From Salinimicrobium tongyeongense (lineage in GTDB: Bacteria; Bacteroidota; Bacteroidia; Flavobacteriales; Flavobacteriaceae), in contig NZ_CP069620.1 in the NCBI RefSeq assembly GCF_026109735.1, positions 3,286,001 to 3,350,000 on the forward strand: a DNA stretch of 64,000 nucleotides, in the 5' to 3' direction. Below the pieces are notes generated by a model. It was not told the origin of the DNA and did no database searches. It worked only from the letters and a program-made list of their open reading frames with translations. Below are positions 50,200 to 59,746 of this stretch, piece by piece; position 1 is the stretch's first letter, and every line of letters begins with the position of its first letter. The position numbers and the translations under genes were made by a program.

Positions 50200-52371
50200 A
50201 TGATTAAAATTACAGCTAAGACTCTTCAGGACCTCGAATTCCCCACAGTTTGCCAGCAGGTTAGCAGGTATGCGGTAACCGGGCCCGGTAAGAACAAAGC
50301 TCTCGAAATAGCTCCTTTTTCAAGTTACGAAGACACTATTTTTGCACTTCGGAAGACAAATGAATACGTTTCATCATATCAACAGGAAAGCCGTATTCCC
50401 AATCACGGGTTTGATGCGATAGAACAGGAAATAAAATTCCTGGGGATTGAAGAAACACGACTTGAAGCCCCCAGCTTCAGGAAGATTGGCTCAATTTCAG
50501 AAACATCGAACATCCTTATCAGGTTCTTTGAGAAGTTTGAGGAGATATATCCCTGTCTGCACAAAACGGCTTCCGAAGTAGAATATACTCCGTTGCTCAT
50601 TGAGCAGATCAATAAAGTAATAGACCGCTTTGGGGAAGTAAAAGATGACGCTTCTCCCCTGCTCCAGGAGATCCGGAGAAAGATAGGGCATGTAAAAGGG
50701 CAAATCAACGCCAGTTTTGGGAGTGCGCTCACCCACTACAACAGCCTGGGTTATCTCGATGACATACGTGAGACCGTGGTAGACAATATTAGGGTGCTTG
50801 CAGTTTCTGCCATGCACCGCAGAAAGGTGAAAGGCGGAATTTTGGGAAATTCAAAAACCGGGAGCATTGTATACATTCAGCCTGAAGCCACCTACAACTA
50901 TACGCGCGAGCTCAACAACCTGGAATACGAGGAAAATGAGGAAATAAAGAAGATCCTGAAGGACCTTACCAGCTTTATAAGGCCTTACCGCGGTTTGTTG
51001 ATAGATTACCAGGAATTTCTAAGCAATATTGATGTGGTTGCTGCCAAGGCAAAGTACGGGATAGACATGAATGCCGTAATGCCAAAGATCTCGAAAGACC
51101 GCGAGGTTGAACTGATAGACGCTTATCACCCGCTGCTCCTGCTCACCAACAGGAAACAGAACAAAAAGACTTTTCCGCAGACCATTGAGCTGAATAAAGA
51201 GAAACGCATTATTGTCATTTCGGGGCCAAATGCCGGCGGAAAAAGCATCACCCTTAAAACCATGGGGCTTTTGCAGCTTATGGTGCAAAGCGGCTTGTTA
51301 ATCCCGGTGCACGAGTACAGCAGGATGTGCTTTTTTGATAAGATCCTTACTGATATAGGCGACAACCAGAGTATAGAAAACCATCTGAGTACTTACAGCT
51401 ACAGGCTCAAGAACATGAATTACTTTCTGAAAAAAGTTGATGAAAAAACGCTTTTTCTGATAGATGAATTTGGTACCGGAAGTGACCCGGAACTTGGAGG
51501 TGCTTTAGCCGAAACCTTTCTGGAAGTTTTCTATGAAAAAGAGGCTTTTGGGATCCTCACAACCCATTACGCCAATCTTAAAATGCTGGCAAACGAGCTG
51601 CCGCATATTATAAATGCCAATATGCTGTTTGATTCGCGCTCTCTTGAACCGCTTTACAAATTGCACCTGGGAGAGGCCGGAAGTTCTTTTACCTTTGAGG
51701 TGGCCCAAAAGAACGGAATTCCCTACAGCCTTATCAACCGTTCCAAGAAAAAAGTGGAACGCGGAAAAATAAGGTTTGACAAGAGTATTGCCGATCTTCA
51801 GAAAGAGCGGTCAAAACTTCAGAAAACCACCACTTCCCTTAAGACCAAAGAACAAAAAACCGAATCTGAAAAGAAGAAACTTGAAGAGACCAATGCCCGC
51901 ATTCAACAGAAACTGGAGAACTTCCAGGAGTTGTATGACAGCAATCAGCGGCTCATCTACCTTGGCAACAAGATCAATGAACTGGGAGAAAAATATTTTC
52001 AGAATAAACGGAAAAAAGAACTTATTTCTGAATTCCTGAAGGTGATAGAGATCGAGAATTCAAAGCGGAAAAAGATTTCTGCCAAAGAGAAGAAGATCGA
52101 AAAAGCCAAAGAGAAAAAGGTGATGCAGGAAGCCGAGAAAAAGGTGGAAGAAATTAGAAAACAAAAAAAAGAAAAGCAGAAAAAAGAAGTAAAAGAAGAA
52201 GTTGCAAAGCCAAAGCCGGTGCTAAAGGTTGGGGACAGAGTACGGATGCAGGACGGGAAAGCCGTTGGCAGCATTGACAGTATTGAAAAAGGAAATGCCA
52301 AAGTAAATTATGGCATTTTTACCACCTCGGTCTCTGTAGATCAGCTCGAGCTGGTGCAACGAAAAAAATAG
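50200..52371 (+). CDS. mutS2: MutS2-family protein lacking the Smr domain
   Basis: A 723-residue ATPase. It has helical MutS-like core segments, Walker A VISGPNAGGKSITLKTMGLL (about residue 340), the ST motif region DIGDNQSIENHLSTYS, and Walker B FLIDEFGTGSDPELGGALAE. A long lysine/glutamate coiled coil (about 525-665) and a small KOW-like domain (VLKVGDRVRMQDGKAVGSID) follow. The protein ends there: the C-terminal Smr nuclease domain of the Bacillus-type protein, which would bring it to about 785 residues, is missing. MutS2 acts on recombination intermediates or stalled ribosomes. Without Smr it probably depends on the ATPase and clamp alone. Confidence 0.88.
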   Translation: MIKITAKTLQDLEFPTVCQQVSRYAVTGPGKNKALEIAPFSSYEDTIFALRKTNEYVSSYQQESRIPNHGFDAIEQEIKFLGIEETRLEAPSFRKIGSISETSNILIRFFEKFEEIYPCLHKTASEVEYTPLLIEQINKVIDRFGEVKDDASPLLQEIRRKIGHVKGQINASFGSALTHYNSLGYLDDIRETVVDNIRVLAVSAMHRRKVKGGILGNSKTGSIVYIQPEATYNYTRELNNLEYEENEEIKKILKDLTSFIRPYRGLLIDYQEFLSNIDVVAAKAKYGIDMNAVMPKISKDREVELIDAYHPLLLLTNRKQNKKTFPQTIELNKEKRIIVISGPNAGGKSITLKTMGLLQLMVQSGLLIPVHEYSRMCFFDKILTDIGDNQSIENHLSTYSYRLKNMNYFLKKVDEKTLFLIDEFGTGSDPELGGALAETFLEVFYEKEAFGILTTHYANLKMLANELPHIINANMLFDSRSLEPLYKLHLGEAGSSFTFEVAQKNGIPYSLINRSKKKVERGKIRFDKSIADLQKERSKLQKTTTSLKTKEQKTESEKKKLEETNARIQQKLENFQELYDSNQRLIYLGNKINELGEKYFQNKRKKELISEFLKVIEIENSKRKKISAKEKKIEKAKEKKVMQEAEKKVEEIRKQKKEKQKKEVKEEVAKPKPVLKVGDRVRMQDGKAVGSIDSIEKGNAKVNYGIFTTSVSVDQLELVQRKK

Positions 52372-52384
52372 AAAAAGAAAAATT

Positions 52385-52798
52385 ATGGTAAATTTCCCTG
52401 AAAACAAGAAGATCATCCTTTTTGACGGTGTTTGTAATCTTTGCAACAAAACAATTCAAACCATCATTAAAAACGATGTAAATGACGTGTTTAGATTTGC
52501 TCCCCTTCAAAGTGACGTGGGCCGGCAAATTATTAACGAAAAAGGAATAGATACCGAAAATCTCGATTCAGTCATCCTTATAGAACCCGGCGTGGCTTAT
52601 TATCACAAATCGACTGCAGCCATTGAGATTGCAAAACATTTGAAAGGCTATTCCTGGCTTAGATATTTTAAAGGCCTTCCTGAAGGTCTTCGGGATGGTG
52701 TGTACAGTTTGGTCGCCAACAACCGCTATAACTGGTTTGGAAAAAAAGAGACCTGTATGGTGCCCACCCCCGAGCTACAGGCTTTGTTCCTGAAATAA
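52385..52798 (+). CDS. DCC-family (DUF393) thiol-disulfide oxidoreductase-like protein
   Basis: A 137-residue protein with the defining motif FDGVCNLCNKTIQTI (DxxCxxC) at residues 13-20, in a thioredoxin-like setting, followed by FRFAPLQSD and STAAIEIAKHLKG. The family is predicted to act on thiols, but the function is not established. It starts 13 bases after mutS2 and is probably cotranscribed. No signal peptide. Confidence 0.88.
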   Translation: MVNFPENKKIILFDGVCNLCNKTIQTIIKNDVNDVFRFAPLQSDVGRQIINEKGIDTENLDSVILIEPGVAYYHKSTAAIEIAKHLKGYSWLRYFKGLPEGLRDGVYSLVANNRYNWFGKKETCMVPTPELQALFLK

Positions 52799-52980
52799 AC
52801 TTTAAAGATTCAGGGTTTAAAGATCACGTTCAAAGCTGAATAATGGCCTTGGGCCGAGGAGTTGAGTACTATCATTTATTGCAGTATTAAATTTGCAAAA
52901 GATCATTAGGCTGAAAAATGTAAGCATATTCAGGCAAAGTCAGAGTGATCACTGAGCACCGAATACTGATCACTTATAAC
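52799..52980. repeat. Degenerate short direct repeats
   Basis: Words such as TTTAAAGATTCAGG and TTTAAAGATCACG repeat near 52802-52830. TGATCACTGAGCACCGA and CTGATCACTTATAAC fill 52945-52980, up to the stop of the DUF1704 gene. They resemble the repeats at 35236-35321, which also abut the 3' end of a minus-strand gene. No gene here. Confidence 0.6.
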
Positions 52981-54135
52981 TCATTTAAGGTTGCTTAACA
53001 GAAATTTCAGCTTTTCATTGGTGTTTCTGTTTTGTTGGAAAGATTCAGGAAAATGGGTGTTCTTTTGGGCGAGCTCTTTTTGCTGAAGTTTTTCGATGAG
53101 CTTTGCATCTTCGAGAGCTACTTTTCCGGTGAGCAGCAGGCCCATATCCTTTCCTGAAGCATAGTAGTCATAAACCTTTTTGAGCCCGGGCAGATACTGG
53201 TAGTCTTTGGTGAAACCGCCGCCGCGGTGTGCTCTTAAGGAAATTAACCAAGATGTTTCCCTGTCAAGTTTGTACTGGCTGTACAGGAGGTCAAAAGTGT
53301 CACTAAAACTGTAACCTTTAATGAGGCTATCGGCAGCCAGCACGCGGTAAGCAAGTTCTTTTACCCGTTTTAAGCTAAGGCTGTCGCTCATATATTCACT
53401 AAAAATACCGAGCCCCGCCTGGGTAGGATGATTGTTGGCAAAACCGTGGGAAAAGATTCGCAACCTCTGGTCCAGCCCGTTGAAGGTGGTGAGCATACTC
53501 ACCGAAATTTCGTGGTTAGACAGGATCTTAAGGTCGTTATCACTAAATTTCCGGTTCTTTTTTACCACGAGTTCGCCTGAATTAAGCGCCATGGCCGCTC
53601 CGGTAATACTGTTGCTCTGCCTAATCCTGAAATTGAAAGGGTATCGCTCTCCAAAAGCCTGAAAATATGCCTGCGCCTGATCGGCATTATAACGGGGCAC
53701 CATTTCTTCGGCGTCTTCCTCTTTGTGGAAATGCAGGATGAATTTGGCATTTTTGACATCTTTCTCGGTAGGAGTACCAAATACCCGAAGCGAATTGTAA
53801 AAGAACTTCTTTTCTTTACCAACTGTAGCCACACACTGTACCAACCCCGAATATTCATAAACAGCATCGTGGTAGAGTTTGTAAATATCTTCATCGGGGA
53901 TATCTTCCAGCCGCTGGCTAAACAATTGCCGCTGCAGGGTGTAAGGATCAAACTTCAGCTTCCTGTATTTAAACACAGGATCTTCGGAAAACTTAGACCC
54001 GAAAAACCGTTTTTTTTCCTGCTCAATATTCAGCGGATTCAAATAATTAAGCAGGTCGATCTCCCGTACGAGTCGGTCGAGGTTCTGGTCAATATCCAGA
54101 AGCGTTTTGTAGTAGCTGCGGGTTTTATCGGTCAT
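52981..54135 (-). CDS. DUF1704 protein with degenerate metallopeptidase motif
   Basis: A 384-residue protein of the DUF1704 family (also called flavohemoglobin expression-modulating QEGLA protein). The family has a zinc motif HExxxH and the motif QEGLA; eukaryotic relatives are tyrosine carboxypeptidases. Here the first motif reads NHEISVSMLTTFNG, so the second histidine is a serine, and the second reads TQAGLGIFSEYMSD, so the motif glutamate is lost (the later E of SEY remains). Both are plain in the DNA (53499-53525 and nearby). It may be a pseudo-enzyme. No signal peptide. Single gene. Confidence 0.8.
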   Translation of the reverse strand: MTDKTRSYYKTLLDIDQNLDRLVREIDLLNYLNPLNIEQEKKRFFGSKFSEDPVFKYRKLKFDPYTLQRQLFSQRLEDIPDEDIYKLYHDAVYEYSGLVQCVATVGKEKKFFYNSLRVFGTPTEKDVKNAKFILHFHKEEDAEEMVPRYNADQAQAYFQAFGERYPFNFRIRQSNSITGAAMALNSGELVVKKNRKFSDNDLKILSNHEISVSMLTTFNGLDQRLRIFSHGFANNHPTQAGLGIFSEYMSDSLSLKRVKELAYRVLAADSLIKGYSFSDTFDLLYSQYKLDRETSWLISLRAHRGGGFTKDYQYLPGLKKVYDYYASGKDMGLLLTGKVALEDAKLIEKLQQKELAQKNTHFPESFQQNRNTNEKLKFLLSNLK

Positions 54136-54247
54136 TGCTGAAGAAAATTCAGGTTAAAAAATTCATCCCGCGCAAATACAAGAAATTCCTGTAAGCCTCG
54201 CAAGCTTTATCCCGGAAAAATTCCGAAGCCGCAAAAGGAACTTTCTG

Positions 54248-55573
54248 CTATTTTGCCTTCTTGATTTTTTCTTTTTTTGGGAGGTTATCATCCCATTTTC
54301 TTTCGTGTGGTTCGCCCAGTTTATCTACAGATTTGGCTACCATCATAGAAACAGCGGCATCTCCGGTAACGTTTACCATGGTACGGCACATATCCAAAGG
54401 CCTGTCTACAGCAAAGATCAGAGCCAGCCCGGCTTCGGGGATACCGGCCTGTGCCAGTACAATTACAAGCATCACCATTCCGGCTCCCGGCACTGCCGCC
54501 GAACCAATTGATGCCAGCGTGGCGGTGGCAATAATGCCCAGCTGCGCCCCAATTGAGAGGTCCATCCCAAAGGCCTGGGCAATAAATACGGCTGCCACTG
54601 CCTGGTACAAACTGGTCCCATCCATATTGATAGTGGCTCCAATTGGCAGTACAAAACTCGTTACTTCCTCGTGCACTCCAAGGTGCTCTTCGGTCCTTTC
54701 CATAGTAACAGGGAGTGTAGCCGCGCTCGAACTGGTTGAAAAAGCCAGAAGCTGTGCCGGGGCGATGCCGTTTTCAAAAAAGGCAGGAGGGCGCCCGGTA
54801 AAGATCCAGACGAGCATCATATAAACGCCAATCATTAACGCCAGCCCCACAAGTACTGTCACGGCATACATGGCCAGGGCTGCAAAGAGGTCGGCACTGG
54901 GCGATTCTACCACCAGGGCCGCCAAAAGGGCAAAGACTCCATAAGGTGCGGCCAGCATAATGAGGTCAATAAGTTTGAGAATAACTTCATTAAACCCATC
55001 AAAAAAGGCTTTTACAGGCTTGGCTGTTTCTTCAGGAATTAAAATGAGACCAATACCAAAGAAAATTGCAAAAAAGATCACCTGTAGCATATTGCCGTTA
55101 TCACTGGCTGCCGCGAATATGTTTCCGGGAACAAGATCTTCCAGGGCCTGCAGCGGCCCCGCTTCTTTTTGTCGCTGGGCATCGGCGATACGTATGTTGG
55201 CATCACCTTCATAACTCGCAATAAGGTCATTTCGGGTACTTTCGGCAATTGCATTTCCCGGCTGAATAAGATTGACCATCACCAGGCCAATGCTTACCGC
55301 AATTACCGTAGTGGCAACATAAATGAGAATTGTGCGGGTTCCCATCTGCGATAACTTCGAAATGTCCTTTAAATCAGAAATCCCTTTGATAAGAGACGCA
55401 AGTATTAGGGGCACTGCAATTAATTTTAAGGCATTTATGAAGATATTTCCGAAAGGTTTGATCCAGTCACTAATAAATTCGGCTCCCCAGGAAAAGTTGG
55501 TCATTAAAAGGGCGAAAATCACCCCGGCGGCCATTCCCAACAGGATCTGCCAGTGCAGTGCTAATTTTTTCAT
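54248..55573 (-). CDS. Dicarboxylate/amino acid:cation symporter (DAACS family)
   Basis: A 441-residue inner membrane transporter. Family marks are the serine-rich hairpin TSSSAATLPVTMERTEEHLG, the NMDGTSLYQAVAAVF motif, and VDRPLDMCRTMVNVTGDAAV near the end. It has eight predicted transmembrane helices and two re-entrant loops. It imports dicarboxylates or acidic amino acids with Na or H. The gene starts 18 bases after aroC and is probably cotranscribed. The substrate cannot be fixed from sequence. Confidence 0.9.
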   Translation of the reverse strand: MKKLALHWQILLGMAAGVIFALLMTNFSWGAEFISDWIKPFGNIFINALKLIAVPLILASLIKGISDLKDISKLSQMGTRTILIYVATTVIAVSIGLVMVNLIQPGNAIAESTRNDLIASYEGDANIRIADAQRQKEAGPLQALEDLVPGNIFAAASDNGNMLQVIFFAIFFGIGLILIPEETAKPVKAFFDGFNEVILKLIDLIMLAAPYGVFALLAALVVESPSADLFAALAMYAVTVLVGLALMIGVYMMLVWIFTGRPPAFFENGIAPAQLLAFSTSSSAATLPVTMERTEEHLGVHEEVTSFVLPIGATINMDGTSLYQAVAAVFIAQAFGMDLSIGAQLGIIATATLASIGSAAVPGAGMVMLVIVLAQAGIPEAGLALIFAVDRPLDMCRTMVNVTGDAAVSMMVAKSVDKLGEPHERKWDDNLPKKEKIKKAK

Positions 55574-55591
55574 ACTATACTATCTCTGAAA

Positions 55592-56656
55592 TTATATTTT
55601 TGATGTTTTGTTCAACAAATAAAAATCGGCCAAAACCAGTGCTGCCATGGCCTCTACAATAGGAATTGCGCGTGGCACCACGCAGGGGTCATGCCTGCCT
55701 TTACCTTGCATTTCCACCTCCTGGCCTTCAGCATTAATGGTTTTCTGCTTTTGCATAAGCGTGGCAACAGGTTTAAAAGCCACCCTAAATGTAATGTCCA
55801 TGCCGTTAGAAATACCGCCCTGTATCCCACCGCTGAAGTTGGTTTTGGTAGAGCCGTCTGTGTGAAAAAGGTCATTGTGCTCGCTGCCTTTCATGGCAGC
55901 ACCGGCAAACCCGCTTCCGTACTCAAATCCTTTTACGGCGTTTATGGAAAGCATGGCTGCGCCCAAAGCGGCGTGGAGCTTGTCAAAAACAGGTTCTCCC
56001 AGCCCTACGGGAACATTTGAGATCACACATTCCACAACGCCACCCACAGTATCTCCCTGCGCCCTGATCTGCTTAATGAAGGTTTCCATTTCCTTGGCAG
56101 TTTCAGGATCGGGACAGCGCACCGGATTCTTTTCTATTTCTGAAAGGTCAAGCTCCCCGAATTTCTTCTGAAGCCTTATATCCCCAACCGAAGCGGTATA
56201 AGCAGTAAATTTTACATCTTTCAGCAATTGCTTGGCGATGGCTCCTGCAGCTACCCTACAGGCAGTTTCCCGGGCAGACGACCTGCCGCCGCCCCTGTAG
56301 TCCCTGTTCCCGTATTTTTGATCATAGGTGTAATCGGCATGCGAAGGCCGGTAAACGTCTTTTATGTGCGAATAATCTTTCGACTTCTGGTTTGCATTTT
56401 CAATGATAAAACCAATGGGCGTGCCCGTTGATTTACCTTCGAAAATACCCGAAAGGAATTTAACGGTATCGGGTTCTTTGCGCTGGGTCACAATAGCAGA
56501 CTGGCCGGGCCTGCGCCTTGCCAGTTCCTGCTGAACCTGTTCCACATTGATCTCGAGCCCGGCGGGGCAACCGTCAATCACGCCGCCAATTGCCTGGCCA
56601 TGTGATTCCCCAAAAGTGACAATTTTAAATAGATTTCCAAAGGAATTTCCGGCCAT
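55592..56656 (-). CDS. aroC: Chorismate synthase
   Basis: A 354-residue enzyme that turns EPSP into chorismate, the last shikimate step, using reduced FMN. Signatures are [19 protein letters not shown] at the N-terminus, [34 protein letters not shown] and [20 protein letters not shown]. Length is typical. A TACATTTG box lies 16 bases upstream of the ATG. It leads into the symporter gene. Confidence 0.96.
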   Translation of the reverse strand: MAGNSFGNLFKIVTFGESHGQAIGGVIDGCPAGLEINVEQVQQELARRRPGQSAIVTQRKEPDTVKFLSGIFEGKSTGTPIGFIIENANQKSKDYSHIKDVYRPSHADYTYDQKYGNRDYRGGGRSSARETACRVAAGAIAKQLLKDVKFTAYTASVGDIRLQKKFGELDLSEIEKNPVRCPDPETAKEMETFIKQIRAQGDTVGGVVECVISNVPVGLGEPVFDKLHAALGAAMLSINAVKGFEYGSGFAGAAMKGSEHNDLFHTDGSTKTNFSGGIQGGISNGMDITFRVAFKPVATLMQKQKTINAEGQEVEMQGKGRHDPCVVPRAIPIVEAMAALVLADFYLLNKTSKI

Positions 56657-56672
56657 TGAAGGTGATTTTGAG

Positions 56673-56680
56673 CAAATGTA
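56673..56680 (-). promoter_or_regulatory. Putative -7 element of aroC
   Basis: The minus strand reads TACATTTG, a full TAnnTTTG match, 16 bases before the aroC start. No -33 TTG at good spacing. Confidence 0.45.
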
Positions 56681-56707
56681 AATTTTTAAGCCAAGATTTA
56701 AAAATGT

Positions 56708-59632
56708 TTATTTAAGCGCTTCGGCCATGATCACAACGGGATGGATGGCTTTTTTTCCGGTTCCGTCGTAAATTTGATGTCGGCAGCTGGTTCCCGGAGC
56801 AGCAATAACTGTCTCTGCGGAAGCTTTTCGCACTGCAGGGAAAAGCGTTTGTTCCCCAATTTGCATACTTACCTCATAATGCTCTTTTTCGTACCCAAAA
56901 GAACCCGCCATACCGCAACATCCTGAAGGAATTACGGTAACCTCAAAATTCTTCGGAAGGTTGAGCATCACAAAGGTGTTTTCAACGCCTGCCAAAGCCT
57001 TCTGGTGGCAATGGCCATGCAATTTGATACGCTTCTTTTCCGAAGAAAAGGAATTGGCAGTGATATTTCCGGCCAGTACCTCTTTCTTAAAAAATTCTTC
57101 GAGTAAAAAGGCATTTTTGGATAGCCTGAGGGCAGCTTCCTTATCATCGGCCAGCCTCAAATATTCGTCCCTGAAACTCAGAATTGCTGAAGGTTCCAGC
57201 CCAAGTAACGGACTGTCTTCAGAAATAAGGTCTTTAAATACTGAAATATTTTTGTTGGCTACTTCTTTAGCCTCCTTTAAAAATCCTTTTGAGATAAATC
57301 CGCGGCCACTTTCAGGATGTTCTACGATTTTCACCTCATAGTTAAGCCCTTCAAGGAGTTTTATTGCCGCCATTCCCACTTCAGAATCGAGATAATTGGT
57401 AAACTCATCGTTGAAGAGATACACTTTTTTTATGGGCGTACTAAGTTTGCGTTCATTCTTTTTGTAGTAGGATGTAAGCGTTTGGCGGGAAAGCGCAGGC
57501 AAACGGCGCTGTGGCGCGATACCCATTGATTTTTTAATAATACCGCCCGTAAGAGCATTTGAAAACACAAGGTTCGAAAAAGGGGAAAATCGCCAGGTTT
57601 TTTTGTTGAGGGCGGCATTAAATGCAAAGGCTTTTGAACGCAGCGAACTGCCGTTGGTGCTGTTGTACTGGTACTGAAATTCGGCCTTGTAAGCAGCCAT
57701 ATCAACGTTTGAAGGGCACTCACTTTTACAGCCTTTACAGCTTATGCAAAGGTCGAGCACTTCTTTGAGTTCTTTATGATCAAAGCGGTTGGGCTTATCA
57801 GAATTTGTCAAAAATTCCCTCAAAGCATTGGCGCGGGCGCGGGTAGTATCCTTTTCATTACGGGTAGCGCGGTAACTGGGGCACATGGTACCACCGGCTT
57901 CGGCTGGTTTGCGGCAATCGCCGCTTCCGTTACAATTTTCGGCACCTCGCAAGATCCCCTGAGAATCGGAAAAGTCCATTATAGTTTCAATTTCCGGCTC
58001 TTTTCGGCCCGGTTCATAGCGCAGGCTCTCATCCATGGGAGGGGCATCAATAATTTTCCCCGGATTGAAAATGTTCTTTGGGTCGAAGATGTTTTTTACC
58101 CTTTTTAAGAGGGCATAGTTCTCCTCTCCTATCATAAACTGAATAAATTCGGCACGAACCCTTCCGTCTCCGTGTTCCCCACTCATTGAGCCACCGTACT
58201 TTTTCACCAGGGCGGCCACATCTTCAGTAATTTTTCTGAAGAGCCGCACATCATCCTCTTTTTTGAGGTTGAGGATAGGCCGCAGGTGCAGTTCCCCGGC
58301 CCCGGCATGGGCATAATACACCGCATCCTGCCCGTAATTGAGCATTAACTCCGAAAATTCTGAAATGTATTCTGCCAGATCTTCAACGGCCACGGCGGTA
58401 TCTTCAATACAGGCCACGGCTTTGCGGTCGCCCACAATATTACCAAGCAATCCGAGGCCGGCTTTTCTCAATTCCAGCGCAAGCTCTATAGTTTCATTCC
58501 GAAGCACGGGCATTGCATAAGCTAAGCCTGAATCGGTTAGGGTTTTTAAGAGTTCTGCAGTGCGGTTTGTCAATTCTTCTTCGGAAGCTGACCGTATTTC
58601 AAGCATCAAAATAGCAGCCGGATCACCTTCTATAAAAAAGCGGTTTTCCCTGTATTTGATGCTGTTTCGGGTACAATCCAGGATCACCTTGTCCATCATC
58701 TCGCAGGTAAAGAGCGAGTGCTGCATGGCCGGCACCACCGCCTGCAAACATTTCTCTAGCGAATCAAAATGTGCGGCGATCATCACTGCCTGTGAAGGCG
58801 GCAGGACGTCAAGCTGTAGAGTGATCTCGGTGGTAAAAGCAAGCGTACCTTCACTTCCGCACAACAGTTTACACATATTGATCTTATCCTCACTTCCACC
58901 GAAAACTCTGGCTGTAAGCAATTCGTCAACTGCATAACCGGTATTGCGGCGGTGGATTTCAGGTTTTGGAAATCCGCCTTTTATTTGTTCCTGAACGGCT
59001 TCAGATTTTAATTCGTCGTAAAGCTTTCGGTAAATCTCCCCTTCCATGGAATTTAGTTCCATTTTTTTTTGGAATTCTTCCGAAGAAATTTCAGAAAAAA
59101 CAGCCTCTGAGCCATCGCTGAGCAGTACTTTCATTTCCAACAGCTTATCTCGCGTGGTGCCGTATTTGATAGAAGTGGTGCCACTGGAATTATTTCCTAC
59201 CATCCCGCCTATCATACAGCGATTGGAAGTAGAAGTGTTGGGGCCAAAGAAAAGATTGTGAGGTTTGAGGTACCTGTTAAGATCGTCGCGAATCACCCCC
59301 GGCTGCACCTTAACTGTTCTACTTTCTGTATCGAGTTCGAGGATAGAGGTAAAACATTTGGAAACATCTACCACAATTCCTTCCCCTACACACTGCCCGG
59401 CCAGAGAAGTACCGGCCGTACGCGGAATGAGAGACGTATTGTTATCACTGGCAAAGGATATTAGCTTTTTAATATCCTCTACATTTTTAGGGTAAGCTAC
59501 CGCCAAAGGGATAGTGCGGTAAACCGAAGCATCTGTTGCAAAAATCCTGCGCCAAAGCGCATCATGGTAGAGTTTGCCCTTCAAGTCTTTTTGAAGCCTC
59601 TGAAGTTTTTTATCCATAGGGGAAAGTGACAT
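56708..59632 (-). CDS. FAD/Fe-S 2-hydroxyacid dehydrogenase (GlcD-GlcF fusion, YdiJ-like)
   Basis: A 974-residue protein from ATG 59632 (an in-frame TTG lies nine bases before). Residues about 40-270 are the PCMH-type FAD-binding domain (VAYPKNVEDIKKLISFASDN, IPRTAGTSLAGQCVGEGIVV), followed by the FAD-oxidase C domain with GSMSGEHGDGRVR. Two iron-sulfur regions follow (CNGSGDCRK, and CISCKGCKSECPSNVDMAAY) and then a CCG domain (LHGHCHQKAL, PSGCCGMAGSFGYEKEHYEV). The fused order is that of YdiJ-type D-2-hydroxyglutarate or D-lactate dehydrogenases feeding electrons to the respiratory chain. Substrate unproven. Divergent from a small porin-like gene. Confidence 0.9.
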   Translation of the reverse strand: MSLSPMDKKLQRLQKDLKGKLYHDALWRRIFATDASVYRTIPLAVAYPKNVEDIKKLISFASDNNTSLIPRTAGTSLAGQCVGEGIVVDVSKCFTSILELDTESRTVKVQPGVIRDDLNRYLKPHNLFFGPNTSTSNRCMIGGMVGNNSSGTTSIKYGTTRDKLLEMKVLLSDGSEAVFSEISSEEFQKKMELNSMEGEIYRKLYDELKSEAVQEQIKGGFPKPEIHRRNTGYAVDELLTARVFGGSEDKINMCKLLCGSEGTLAFTTEITLQLDVLPPSQAVMIAAHFDSLEKCLQAVVPAMQHSLFTCEMMDKVILDCTRNSIKYRENRFFIEGDPAAILMLEIRSASEEELTNRTAELLKTLTDSGLAYAMPVLRNETIELALELRKAGLGLLGNIVGDRKAVACIEDTAVAVEDLAEYISEFSELMLNYGQDAVYYAHAGAGELHLRPILNLKKEDDVRLFRKITEDVAALVKKYGGSMSGEHGDGRVRAEFIQFMIGEENYALLKRVKNIFDPKNIFNPGKIIDAPPMDESLRYEPGRKEPEIETIMDFSDSQGILRGAENCNGSGDCRKPAEAGGTMCPSYRATRNEKDTTRARANALREFLTNSDKPNRFDHKELKEVLDLCISCKGCKSECPSNVDMAAYKAEFQYQYNSTNGSSLRSKAFAFNAALNKKTWRFSPFSNLVFSNALTGGIIKKSMGIAPQRRLPALSRQTLTSYYKKNERKLSTPIKKVYLFNDEFTNYLDSEVGMAAIKLLEGLNYEVKIVEHPESGRGFISKGFLKEAKEVANKNISVFKDLISEDSPLLGLEPSAILSFRDEYLRLADDKEAALRLSKNAFLLEEFFKKEVLAGNITANSFSSEKKRIKLHGHCHQKALAGVENTFVMLNLPKNFEVTVIPSGCCGMAGSFGYEKEHYEVSMQIGEQTLFPAVRKASAETVIAAPGTSCRHQIYDGTGKKAIHPVVIMAEALK

Positions 59633-59714
59633 TTTTGCCAACTGATTAACAGGTCTTTATTAACATTAACATTTAATTAGCGGAACTTAGGAGTAGTTGG
59701 TTTATAAGATAGTC

Positions 59715-59722
59715 TAATTTTG
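59715..59722 (+). promoter_or_regulatory. Putative -7 element of the small barrel gene
   Basis: TAATTTTG matches TAnnTTTG 24 bases before ATG 59747. A TTG at 59697-59699 is only 15 bases upstream, a short spacing. Confidence 0.45.
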
Positions 59723-59746
59723 TAGGAACAAATTAAATAAAAAGAT

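Noticed and set aside
54261-54824. Plus-strand 187-codon frame opposite the symporter
   Set aside because: It mirrors conserved transmembrane motifs of the symporter and has antisense-type composition.
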